From NCBI GenBank assembly GCA_023423775.1, contig JAFAEZ010000016.1:1-15066 (forward strand): 15,066 bases of DNA, in the 5' to 3' direction. Below are positions 7,301 to 13,039 of the stretch, one piece after another; the first letter of the stretch is position 1; each line of letters starts with the position of its first letter. The notes beneath the pieces were generated by a model, which searched no databases, had not been told where the DNA came from, and saw only the letters and a list, made by a program, of their open reading frames with translations. The stretch comes from Pseudomonadota bacterium (GTDB taxonomy: Bacteria > Pseudomonadota > Alphaproteobacteria > Sphingomonadales > Sphingomonadaceae). A program made the position numbers and the translations under genes.

Positions 7301-9276
7301 TGTCGAAGCTGCTGGCGGACAATCCGCAGGGCAATTTGAACGAGAAGCAGACCGAGTTCGCCCGCACCATCCACTCGGCCGGGTCGGATCTGCTGAGCCT
7401 CATCAACGACATTCTCGATCTGTCCAAGATCGAGTCCGGAACGGTGTCGATCGAGCTCGGCGACATGCCGATGCACGGGCTGCGCAACCATATGGAGCGC
7501 ACCTTCCGCCAGCTCGCCCAGGACAAGGGCCTCAAGTTCGAGGTCGATTTCGATCCCAAGCTGCCGACCAGCGTCCGCACCGACGAAAAGCGCCTGCAGC
7601 AGGTGGTGCTCAACCTGCTGTCCAACGCGTTCAAGTTCACTTCGCATGGCAGCGTGACGCTGAAAGTCTCCTGCGCCAGCGGCGGCTGGAGCCCCGGCCA
7701 CCCGGTGCTGCGCAACGCCGACCGGGCGATCGCGATCGCGGTCACCGACACCGGTATCGGCATCCCGGAGGACAAGCAGAAACTCATCTTCGAGGCGTTC
7801 CAGCAAGCCGACGGCACCACCAGCCGCAAATATGGCGGCACCGGCCTCGGCCTCTCGATCAGCCGCGAGATCGCCCGCCTGCTCGGCGGCGAATTGAAGG
7901 TGCAGTCGACGCCGGGCGAGGGCTCGACCTTCACTTTGTTCGTGCCGATGGAAGCGGGCGCGGCGCTGCCGATGGTCGAAGGCGGCGCGACCGCCCGCTA
8001 CGACAATAGCGGCGCGACCGTGCCGAGCGCCCTCCCCGCCGGCGGCGAGGTGCTCGACGACCGCGACAATCTCGGTCAGGACCCGTTCGTCCTGATCGTC
8101 GAGGACGACGTCACCTTCGCGTCGATCCTGCTCGATCTGGCGCGCGACGCGGGCCTGAAGGGCGTCGTCTCGACCGCGGGCGCGGGCACATTGGCTCTGG
8201 CCCGCAAGCTCCAGCCGGACGCGATCACGCTCGATCTCGGCCTGTCCGACATCGATGGTTTCGTTTTGCTCGACCTTCTGAAGCACGACCCGCAAACCCG
8301 CCATCTGCCGATCCATGTCATCTCGGGCGCGGACGCGGTGGAGTCGGTGATCGGCATGGGCGCGTTCAGCGTCACCGAGAAGCCGGCCGACCATGAGGAA
8401 CTGGCGCAGGTGTTCGGATCGATCCTCGACCATATCAAGCGGGCCGAGCGGCGCGTGCTGATCGCCGGCGGCGACGCCGCCCAGCGCAAGGCCATCGCCG
8501 CGATGATCGATGATCCCCTTGTCGAAGCGCAAAGCGCGGCGAGCATCGCCAAGGCCAAGTCGAAGCTGGACCTCGCGATGTTCGACGCCTTCATCATCGC
8601 CGGCGGCGAGACCGAGCAGGCGGCCCGCGACCTCACCGCCTTGGCCGGAGCCGGCAATGGCGCGGTCCTGGTCGTCAGCGACGGCGACGAGAGCGACGCC
8701 ACCGCCCGCGGCCTTCAGCTGCTGAGCGACGATCGCGACGTTTCGCTTGCGCACAGCCTCGAGGCGCTTCCGGCCGCCCTGAGCCCGATCCTGCGCCGCG
8801 GCAAGCGTCCGACCAACGACAATGAGAGCCCCCGCACCCGCGAAGTACCCGAGCTGGCCGGCGCGAAAATCCTCATCGTCGACGACGACATCCGCAACAT
8901 CTACTCGCTGACCAGCGTTCTCGAAAATTATGACGTCGAAGTGCTCCACGCCGAACGCGGCCGCGACGGCATCCTCATCCTCGAGCAAACCCCGGGAGTG
9001 GACGTGGCGCTGATCGACATCATGATGCCGGAGATGGACGGTTACGAGACGATGCAGCAGATCCGGCAGCGGCCCGAACTGGTCGATCTGCCGCTCGTTG
9101 CCGTCACCGCCAAGGCGATGAAGGGCGACCGCCAGAAGTGCCTCGACGCCGGCGCCTCCGACTATATCGCGAAGCCGGTTGACATCGAGCTGCTGCTGGC
9201 GCTCCTCCGGGTGTGGATCGGCCGGTCGCGGGCTCGCCCGGGCCAAAGCAAGCTCGCCCAGTCGGCGGCGGAATAA
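4381..9276 (+). CDS. Soluble poly-HAMP hybrid histidine kinase with GAF and three receiver-type domains
   Basis: A 1631-residue cytoplasmic sensor kinase with no signal peptide or membrane helix. Residues 17-57 form a first HAMP (LRRGDFSVRL), and a second lies before residue 156. Six 92-residue units then follow (157-248, 249-340, 341-432, 433-524, 525-616, 617-708), each a HAMP-like linker (AREVGTEGKLGGQ...TWKDLTDNVN) plus a canonical HAMP (AVASGDLSKKITV...INVMVDQL). This architecture resembles fungal group III (Nik1-type) kinases. Next come a GAF domain (about 711-880), a coiled coil (881-955), HisKA with His962 in FLANMSHELRTPLNS, and HATPase with N1082, DTGIGIP (1123-1129) and GGTGLGLS (1152-1159). 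A receiver (Asp1285), a degenerate receiver (1357-1477, Ala1407 at the phosphosite) and a final receiver (1495-1615, Asp1546) complete the protein. It is co-transcribed with the next kinase, three bases apart. The signal is unknown; osmotic or cytoplasmic stress is only an analogy. Confidence 0.95.
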   Translation: MNLENPREFLDRRLIVSALRSLRRGDFSVRLPEDQNGLDSEIATLFNEVVSLNQEMTKEFERLSQVVGKEGKIGQRGRVKSATGGWETAIRSVNELIEDMVQPTAEVARVIGAVAKGDLSQSMTVEIDGRALRGEFLRIGKVVNTMVEQLASFASEVTRVAREVGTEGKLGGQATVKGVAGTWKDLTDNVNAMATNLTGQVRNIAEVTTAVASGDLSKKITVEVKGEILELKNTINVMVDQLNSFASEVTRVAREVGTEGKLGGQARVEGVAGTWKDLTDNVNLMAENLTGQVRNIAEVTTAVASGDLSKKITVDVKGEILELKNTINVMVDQLNSFASEVTRVAREVGSEGKLGGQAQVEGVGGTWKDLTDNVNAMAANLTGQVRNIAEVTTAVASGDLSKKITVDVKGEILELKNTINVMVDQLNSFASEVTRVAREVGTEGKLGGQAQVRGVGGTWKDLTDNVNLMADNLTGQVRNIAEVTTAVARGDLSKKITVDVKGEILELKNTINVMVDQLNGFASEVTRVAREVGTEGKLGGQAQVPGVGGTWKDLTDNVNLMATNLTNQVRGIADVVTAVAQGNLKRKLTVDAKGEIAALAETINFMIDTLSTFGDQVTNMAREVGIEGRLGGQARVPGAAGLWRDLTDNVNQLAANLTNQVRSIADVATAVTKGDLTRSIAVEASGEMAALKDNINEMIRNLKEQTLKNAEQDWLKTNLARFSRMLQGERDLTTVSNLIMSELAPLVNAQYGVFYVTKREGDETQLELAASYGAENRDELKNKFALREGLVGQAAADKRPILLQNVPGDFIRIGSGLGNAKPANVNILPALFEDDVKAVIELASFSEFNETHQSFLDQLMESVGIVLNTIAATMRTEGLLKQSQLLTQELQARQTELTTKQEELHNTNEELQEKAQLLENEKKQVEAKNLEIEMARRAVEEKAEQLALTSKYKSEFLANMSHELRTPLNSLLILSKLLADNPQGNLNEKQTEFARTIHSAGSDLLSLINDILDLSKIESGTVSIELGDMPMHGLRNHMERTFRQLAQDKGLKFEVDFDPKLPTSVRTDEKRLQQVVLNLLSNAFKFTSHGSVTLKVSCASGGWSPGHPVLRNADRAIAIAVTDTGIGIPEDKQKLIFEAFQQADGTTSRKYGGTGLGLSISREIARLLGGELKVQSTPGEGSTFTLFVPMEAGAALPMVEGGATARYDNSGATVPSALPAGGEVLDDRDNLGQDPFVLIVEDDVTFASILLDLARDAGLKGVVSTAGAGTLALARKLQPDAITLDLGLSDIDGFVLLDLLKHDPQTRHLPIHVISGADAVESVIGMGAFSVTEKPADHEELAQVFGSILDHIKRAERRVLIAGGDAAQRKAIAAMIDDPLVEAQSAASIAKAKSKLDLAMFDAFIIAGGETEQAARDLTALAGAGNGAVLVVSDGDESDATARGLQLLSDDRDVSLAHSLEALPAALSPILRRGKRPTNDNESPRTREVPELAGAKILIVDDDIRNIYSLTSVLENYDVEVLHAERGRDGILILEQTPGVDVALIDIMMPEMDGYETMQQIRQRPELVDLPLVAVTAKAMKGDRQKCLDAGASDYIAKPVDIELLLALLRVWIGRSRARPGQSKLAQSAAE
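4849..6504 (+). repeat. In-frame tandem repeat, 276-base period, six units (HAMP array)
   Basis: Units begin at 4849, 5125, 5401, 5677, 5953 and 6229 with no insertion or deletion between them. The first four are nearly identical even at synonymous positions: the stretch encoding KGEILELKNTINVMVDQLN uses the same codons almost throughout. Units five and six are diverged (KGEIAALAETINFM and SGEMAALKDNINEM). This points to recent duplication or ongoing gene conversion of the inner units, with older edges. A more diverged copy, out of this register, precedes the array (about 4567-4848). Confidence 0.93.
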
Positions 9277-9279
9277 CGA

Positions 9280-11364
9280 GTGAGCGTTCAAAAAGCGGTG
9301 ACCAAAAGCCCGACCCAAGCCGCCGCAGGGGCCGACCTGCAGGGCCGCAAGAAGCGGCCCGAGCGTGCGCGCGTGCTCGTGGTAGACGACGACGAGCGCA
9401 ACCTGCTCGCCATCAGCACGGTGCTCGATGAAGTGGCGGACGTCGTCGTCGCCTCATCGGGCGAGGAGGCGCTACGGCACCTGCTCAAGGGCGAATTCGC
9501 GGTGATCCTGCTCGACGTCTACATGCCCGGCATGGACGGCTATGAGACCGCGCAGATCATCCGGTCGCGCGAGCAGACCAAACGCATCCCGATCGTCTTC
9601 CTGTCGGCCGTGAACAAGGAGACCGAGCACCTGATCCGCGGCTATTCGATGGGCGCGGTCGATTATGTGTTCAAGCCGGTCGAGCCGGTCGTGCTCCAGT
9701 CCAAGGTCGCCGTGTTCGTCGACCTGTTCCTGATGACGCGCGAGATCCAGCGCAAGGCGAAGCAGGAACAGGCCCTGCTGGACGCGAACCTCCGCGCCAA
9801 CAACGAGCTGCTCCGCGCCGAGAAGGAGCTGCGCATCGCCGAGCAGCGCCAGGCCGCGATCATCGATTCGCTGCCGATCGTGCTCTACCTCGAGCCGCTT
9901 GTCGTGAACGAGCGCGTGCCGCAGTTCGTCAGCGGCGACTTCAACGCGCTGACCGGCTACGACATGGAGGATGTCCGCGCCAATCCCAACATCTGGGCCG
10001 ATCGCCTGCATCCCGAGGACCGGGACCGCGTCACCGAAGCCTTGATCCGGCGCAATGAGTCCGGCGCGCTGGCGATCGAGTATCGCTGGCAATGCGCCGA
10101 CGGCTCCTACAAGCATTTCCTCGACCAGGCGGTATTGCTGCGCGACGCGGAAGGGCGCCCGCGCGAGTTCGCCGGCACCCTGCTCGACGTCACCGACCGC
10201 AAGGCGCTGGAAAGCCAGCTCGTCCAGGCGCGCAAGATGGACGCGATCGGCAAGCTCACCGGCGGCATAGCGCACGATTTCAACAATCTGCTCGCCGCCG
10301 TGCTCGGCGGGCTCGGCCTGATCGAGCGCCGGCTGCCGCTCGAGGAGGAGCATAAGAAGATCCTCGCCATGACCCGCCATGCCGCCGAGCAGGGATCGGA
10401 GCTGGTGCGGCGTCTGCTCGCCTTCGCGCGCCGACAGAAGCTCCATCCCGAGCGGATCGACATTTCCGGCCTGTCGGGGACGGTCAACGAGCTGCTCGCC
10501 CACACGCTCGGCGGACTCGTGCAGCTCGAATGGCGGACCGGGCCCGATCTCTGGTGCGCCTATGCCGACGAGACCCAGCTCGAGCTCGCGCTGATGAACC
10601 TGATCATCAACGCCCGCGACGCCATGCCCGAGGGCGGGCATATCGCCGTGTCCGGCGAAAATCGCAGTGTCGGCACCGCCGCCGAATTCGGCCTGCCGCC
10701 GGGGGACTATGTCGTCATTGCCGTCAGCGATTCCGGCGAGGGCATCCCGCCCGAGATCATCGAGCAGGTAATGGAGCCCTTCTACACCACCAAGGAAGTC
10801 GGCAAGGGCACCGGTCTCGGCCTCTCCATGGTTTACGGCTTCGCCAAACAGTCGGGCGGCGCGGTCGGGATCCGCAGCACCGTCGGCGCGGGAACCACGG
10901 TCGAGATCTGGCTGCCGCGCGCTCCCGAGGCCGAAAAACCGCAGGAGGTGGCCGGTCCGGCCGACGAGGAAGCCGACCAGCAGCCGCTGCGCATCCTCTT
11001 GGTCGACGACCATGACGGCGTCCGCACGACCACGGCCGCCTTGCTGTCCGACTTGGGCCATGAGGTCACCGAGGCGCCCGACGGCCCTGCAGTGCTCGAG
11101 CTGCTGCGCAGCAAGCCGCACGCCTACGATCTGATCATCAGCGACTATGCCATGCCCAACGTGTCGGGCGCGGACGTGCTCAAGCGGGCGCGCGAGGTGC
11201 GGCCGGGCCTGCCCGGCATCATCATCACCGGCTATGCCGACGCCCAGCAGATATCGAGCCGGCCGGTCGACGTACCGGTGCTCAACAAGCCGTTCACGCC
11301 CGATCAGCTGCGCCGCGCGATCCGTTCGGTCCACCCACCGGCGCAAAGCGACGCCGCCGAATAG
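9280..11364 (+). CDS. Hybrid histidine kinase: receiver-PAS-HisKA-HATPase-receiver
   Basis: A 694-residue soluble signalling protein. The N-terminal receiver (about 31-150) has VVDDDE at 35-40, phosphoacceptor Asp79 in ILLDVYMPGMDG and Lys132 in FKP. A coiled linker (152-192) leads to a PAS/PAC sensor (about 192-312, with GYDMED and DGSYKHFLD). The kinase core has His332 in GGIAHDFNNLL, Asn444 in LIINARDAMP, DSGEGIP from Asp484, and GTGLGLS (510-516). A C-terminal receiver (about 570-690) carries Asp622 in IISDYAMPN and Lys670 in NKPF. The GTG start lies three bases after the previous kinase's stop, with a weak GGCGGA site, so the two are an operon. The N-terminal receiver is a natural target for the upstream kinase. 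The ligand of the PAS domain is not evident. Confidence 0.94.
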   Translation: MSVQKAVTKSPTQAAAGADLQGRKKRPERARVLVVDDDERNLLAISTVLDEVADVVVASSGEEALRHLLKGEFAVILLDVYMPGMDGYETAQIIRSREQTKRIPIVFLSAVNKETEHLIRGYSMGAVDYVFKPVEPVVLQSKVAVFVDLFLMTREIQRKAKQEQALLDANLRANNELLRAEKELRIAEQRQAAIIDSLPIVLYLEPLVVNERVPQFVSGDFNALTGYDMEDVRANPNIWADRLHPEDRDRVTEALIRRNESGALAIEYRWQCADGSYKHFLDQAVLLRDAEGRPREFAGTLLDVTDRKALESQLVQARKMDAIGKLTGGIAHDFNNLLAAVLGGLGLIERRLPLEEEHKKILAMTRHAAEQGSELVRRLLAFARRQKLHPERIDISGLSGTVNELLAHTLGGLVQLEWRTGPDLWCAYADETQLELALMNLIINARDAMPEGGHIAVSGENRSVGTAAEFGLPPGDYVVIAVSDSGEGIPPEIIEQVMEPFYTTKEVGKGTGLGLSMVYGFAKQSGGAVGIRSTVGAGTTVEIWLPRAPEAEKPQEVAGPADEEADQQPLRILLVDDHDGVRTTTAALLSDLGHEVTEAPDGPAVLELLRSKPHAYDLIISDYAMPNVSGADVLKRAREVRPGLPGIIITGYADAQQISSRPVDVPVLNKPFTPDQLRRAIRSVHPPAQSDAAE

Positions 11365-11365
11365 A

Positions 11366-11391
11366 CGCGGCGCTTGACAGCAGGCGCCGCG
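11366..11391 (+). terminator. GC-rich hairpin after the kinase operon (terminator-like, no T-run)
   Basis: CGCGGCGC (11366-11373) and GCGCCGCG (11384-11391) form a perfect 8-bp stem with a 10-base loop, starting two bases after the kinase stop. No T-tract follows, so it could be a weak intrinsic terminator, a 3'-end stabiliser or a Rho-related pause. The loop begins with TTGACA (11374-11379), a consensus -35 hexamer, but no good -10 follows at 16-18 bases. Confidence 0.5.
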
Positions 11392-11430
11392 CGTTCGACC
11401 TGACCCACGCCGGAAGCCGCCGGCGCGCTT

Positions 11431-11435
11431 GGGAG
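11431..11435 (+). promoter_or_regulatory. Ribosome binding site of fghA
   Basis: GGGAG stands six bases before ATG at 11442 and fixes that start. The short region upstream (11392-11430) also holds a small inverted repeat GCCGG/CCGGC at 11409-11424. Confidence 0.6.
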
Positions 11436-11441
11436 TTCGCT

Positions 11442-12284
11442 ATGTCCGTCCAGACCCTTTCCACCGCCACCAGCCACGGCGGGACGCAGGGCGTCTACAG
11501 TCATATGAGCCGGGAGACCGGGACCGAGATGACGTTCAGCGTCTTCCTGCCGCCCCAGGCCCGGTCGGGCGCCAGGCTGCCGGTCGTCTGGTATCTCTCC
11601 GGCCTCACCTGCACGCACGCCAACGTCACCGAAAAAGGCGAATATCGCCGCGCCTGCGCCGAGCTCGGCCTGATCTTCGTCGCGCCCGATACCTCGCCGC
11701 GCGGCGACAAGGTGCCCGACGACGAAGCCTATGATTTCGGCAAGGGTGCGGGCTTCTACGTCGATGCGACGCGCGCGCCCTTCGCCGACCACTTCCGCAT
11801 GTATTCCTATGTCGTCGACGAACTTCCCGAGCTGATCGCGGCGCACTTCCCGGCCGACATGGCGCGCCAGGCGATCACCGGCCATTCGATGGGCGGCCAT
11901 GGCGCGCTTACCGTCGCGCTCAAGAATCCCGGCCGCTTCCGGAGCGTCTCCGCCTTCGCGCCGATCGTCGCTCCCGCGCGCGTGCCGTGGGGCGAGAAGG
12001 CCCTGGGCGGCTATCTCGGCGACGATCGCGCCGCGTGGCGCGAATATGACGCGACCGCGCTGATCGAGGACGGCGCGCGGGTCGACGAAATCCTCGTCGA
12101 CCAGGGCGATGCCGACTCCTTCCTCGCCGAGCAATTGCGGCCCGAGTTGCTCGCCGCCGCCTGCGACAAGGCGGGCATCCCGCTCACCCTGCGGATGCAG
12201 CCCGGCTACGATCACAGCTATTATTTCATCTCCACCTTCATGGAGGATCACTTGCGCTGGCACGCCGCCCGGCTCAGCGCCTGA
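11442..12284 (+). CDS. fghA: S-formylglutathione hydrolase (esterase D family)
   Basis: Hydrolyses S-formylglutathione to formate and glutathione, the second step of glutathione-dependent formaldehyde detoxification in the cytoplasm. The 280-residue length is typical (about 275-285). The alpha/beta-hydrolase signatures are clear: the oxyanion-hole segment YLSGLTCTHAN (51-61), APDTSPRG (81-88), the nucleophile elbow GHSMGG with Ser149, an acidic residue in DQGDADSFL (Asp223 or Asp225) and His258 in GYDHSYYF. This Ser/Asp/His triad and the SGLTCT motif set FghA apart from general esterases. The usual partner, glutathione-dependent formaldehyde dehydrogenase, is not next to it here. Downstream is a ferredoxin whose ribosome binding site overlaps the fghA stop, so they are co-transcribed. 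Confidence 0.95.
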   Translation: MSVQTLSTATSHGGTQGVYSHMSRETGTEMTFSVFLPPQARSGARLPVVWYLSGLTCTHANVTEKGEYRRACAELGLIFVAPDTSPRGDKVPDDEAYDFGKGAGFYVDATRAPFADHFRMYSYVVDELPELIAAHFPADMARQAITGHSMGGHGALTVALKNPGRFRSVSAFAPIVAPARVPWGEKALGGYLGDDRAAWREYDATALIEDGARVDEILVDQGDADSFLAEQLRPELLAAACDKAGIPLTLRMQPGYDHSYYFISTFMEDHLRWHAARLSA

Positions 12285-12288
12285 AGGA
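12284..12288 (+). promoter_or_regulatory. Ribosome binding site of the ferredoxin, overlapping the fghA stop
   Basis: AAGGA begins on the last base of the fghA TGA and lies six bases before ATG at 12295. This selects that start over an upstream in-frame extension. Confidence 0.65.
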
Positions 12289-12294
12289 CGACAT

Positions 12295-12612
12295 ATGGTC
12301 AAGATCATCGTTACGACGCGCGACGGCACCGAAACCGAGATCGAGGGCGAAACCGGCCTGTCGGTCATGGAAGCGATCCGCGAGAACGGCTTCGACGAAT
12401 TGCTCGCTTTGTGCGGCGGCTGCTGCTCGTGCGCGACCTGCCACGTCTATGTCGAGCCGGGCTTCGACGACCGGTTGCGCCCGAAGAGTGAGGATGAGGA
12501 CGACCTGCTCGACAGCTCGGACCACAAGAGCGACCGGTCGCGCCTCTCGTGCCAGCTCCAGATCGTGCCCGAACTCGACGGCCTGCGCGTCAGAATAGCG
12601 CCCGAGGATTAA
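12295..12612 (+). CDS. Adrenodoxin-type [2Fe-2S] ferredoxin
   Basis: A 105-residue electron-transfer protein of the adrenodoxin/putidaredoxin class. The cluster ligands follow the C-x5-C-x2-C spacing with a distant fourth: Cys40, Cys46 and Cys49 in CGGCCSCATCHVYV, and Cys86 in RLSCQLQI. Two further cysteines (43 and 44) lie inside the cluster loop; Cys44 is common in this group, Cys43 less so. The acidic helix SEDEDDLLD (65-73) is the usual docking face for a ferredoxin reductase, P450 or oxygenase partner, none of which is in the window. It follows fghA by ten bases and is followed by a strong hairpin, so it probably ends that transcript. Its electron acceptor cannot be deduced. Confidence 0.94.
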   Translation: MVKIIVTTRDGTETEIEGETGLSVMEAIRENGFDELLALCGGCCSCATCHVYVEPGFDDRLRPKSEDEDDLLDSSDHKSDRSRLSCQLQIVPELDGLRVRIAPED

Positions 12613-12624
12613 GCGCCTCGGGCG
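12599..12624 (+). terminator. Hairpin across the ferredoxin stop codon
   Basis: CGCCCGAGG (12599-12607) pairs perfectly with CCTCGGGCG (12616-12624): a 9-bp stem with an eight-base loop that contains the TAA stop. It separates the fghA-ferredoxin pair from the RiPP genes. No T-run follows, so efficiency as an intrinsic terminator is doubtful. Confidence 0.5.
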
Positions 12625-12739
12625 GATCGTCCAATAGATCGGCCACAACTCCGAAATAAGATGCGCGCTCCAAAAATCCCGGTATCTTGCCGCCATCGGT
12701 CCTTTTCGAAGGACTCGCGCCTGATATGGGGGTTGGTGC
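12613..12739 (+). other. Leader region before the RiPP cassette; no precursor gene recognised
   Basis: All three plus-strand frames were read. The longest candidate starts at ATG 12661 and ends at 12753 (30 residues, basic). It has no ribosome binding site and no leader with the YxxPxL-like recognition pattern or Thr-x-Gly cleavage site seen in lasso precursors. Another frame has a TTG at 12687 giving 18 residues, also without a site. The region must hold any promoter for the cassette, but no clear -35/-10 pair is visible. Confidence 0.5.
12699..12714 (+). promoter_or_regulatory. UUCG-loop hairpin upstream of the PqqD-like gene
   Basis: GTCCTT, TTCG and AAGGAC make a perfect 6-bp stem with a tetraloop, ending 25 bases before the ATG at 12740. 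It lies just upstream of the GGGGG ribosome binding site (12728-12732). It could stabilise the leader or influence translation. It is not followed by a T-run. Confidence 0.45.
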
Positions 12740-13036
12740 ATGACCAGCGATGATCTCGTCTCTCGCCTGCCGGGCCTGATCGAGGCCGAAGTCGATGGAG
12801 AACTTGTCGGCCTCCATGTCGACAAGGGCAGTTGCTTCGGGTTCAACAAGACGGCGACGCGCATCTGGAGCCTGATCGAACAGCCGCGCAGGATCGGCCA
12901 GATTTGCGAGGCGCTCGTGGCCGAGTTCGAAGTGGCCCCCGACGAATGCGAGCGCGAAGTGAAGGCTTTGCTGGCGGAGCTCGAGCGGGAGGAGCTGGTG
13001 CGGGTCGTTCCTGCCGCTGCCGAGGGATCCGCCTGA
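12740..13036 (+). CDS. PqqD-family RiPP recognition protein (lasso peptide B1-like)
   Basis: A 98-residue protein with the RiPP recognition element fold, which binds the leader of a precursor peptide and presents it to the maturation enzymes. The features are a three-strand start (AEVDGELVGLHVDKGSCFGFN, in parts from 16 to 36), the helix TATRIWSLIEQPR (38-50) and the helices ICEALVAEFEV and CEREVKALLAELEREELV (about 55-88). That pattern is typical of PqqD and lasso B1 proteins. The start at ATG 12740 follows GGGGG with seven bases between. It is three bases from the cyclase gene and one gene from the B2 protein, so a lasso-type role fits better than PQQ synthesis: no other pqq gene is visible. 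B1 is encoded separately from B2, unlike the fused B protein of many proteobacterial lasso clusters. Confidence 0.85.
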   Translation: MTSDDLVSRLPGLIEAEVDGELVGLHVDKGSCFGFNKTATRIWSLIEQPRRIGQICEALVAEFEVAPDECEREVKALLAELEREELVRVVPAAAEGSA

Positions 13037-13039
13037 TCC

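Noticed and set aside
4309..9318. A 1669-codon open frame on the minus strand opposite the poly-HAMP kinase
   Set aside because: It is a by-product of GC-rich codon usage and the repeat: its translation is low-complexity, rich in His, Asp, Leu and Arg, and it matches no domain. The plus-strand protein has complete kinase motifs.
9472..11346. 624-codon minus-strand frame opposite the second kinase
   Set aside because: Shadow of the GC-rich sense gene; no recognisable domain, and the sense frame has intact receiver and kinase residues.
12687..12743. TTG-initiated 18-residue ORF ending on the B1 start codon
   Set aside because: It ends in an ATGA overlap that looks like coupling, but it has no ribosome binding site and is too short to be a leader plus core peptide.
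12661..12753. 30-residue ORF as lasso precursor candidate
   Set aside because: No ribosome binding site, no leader recognition pattern, no Thr-x-Gly cleavage site with a correctly spaced acidic residue, and it overlaps the B1 start.
12740..13036. PqqD gene as part of PQQ biosynthesis
   Set aside because: No pqqA, pqqC or pqqE is nearby, and the neighbours are a lasso-type cyclase and a B2-like protein.
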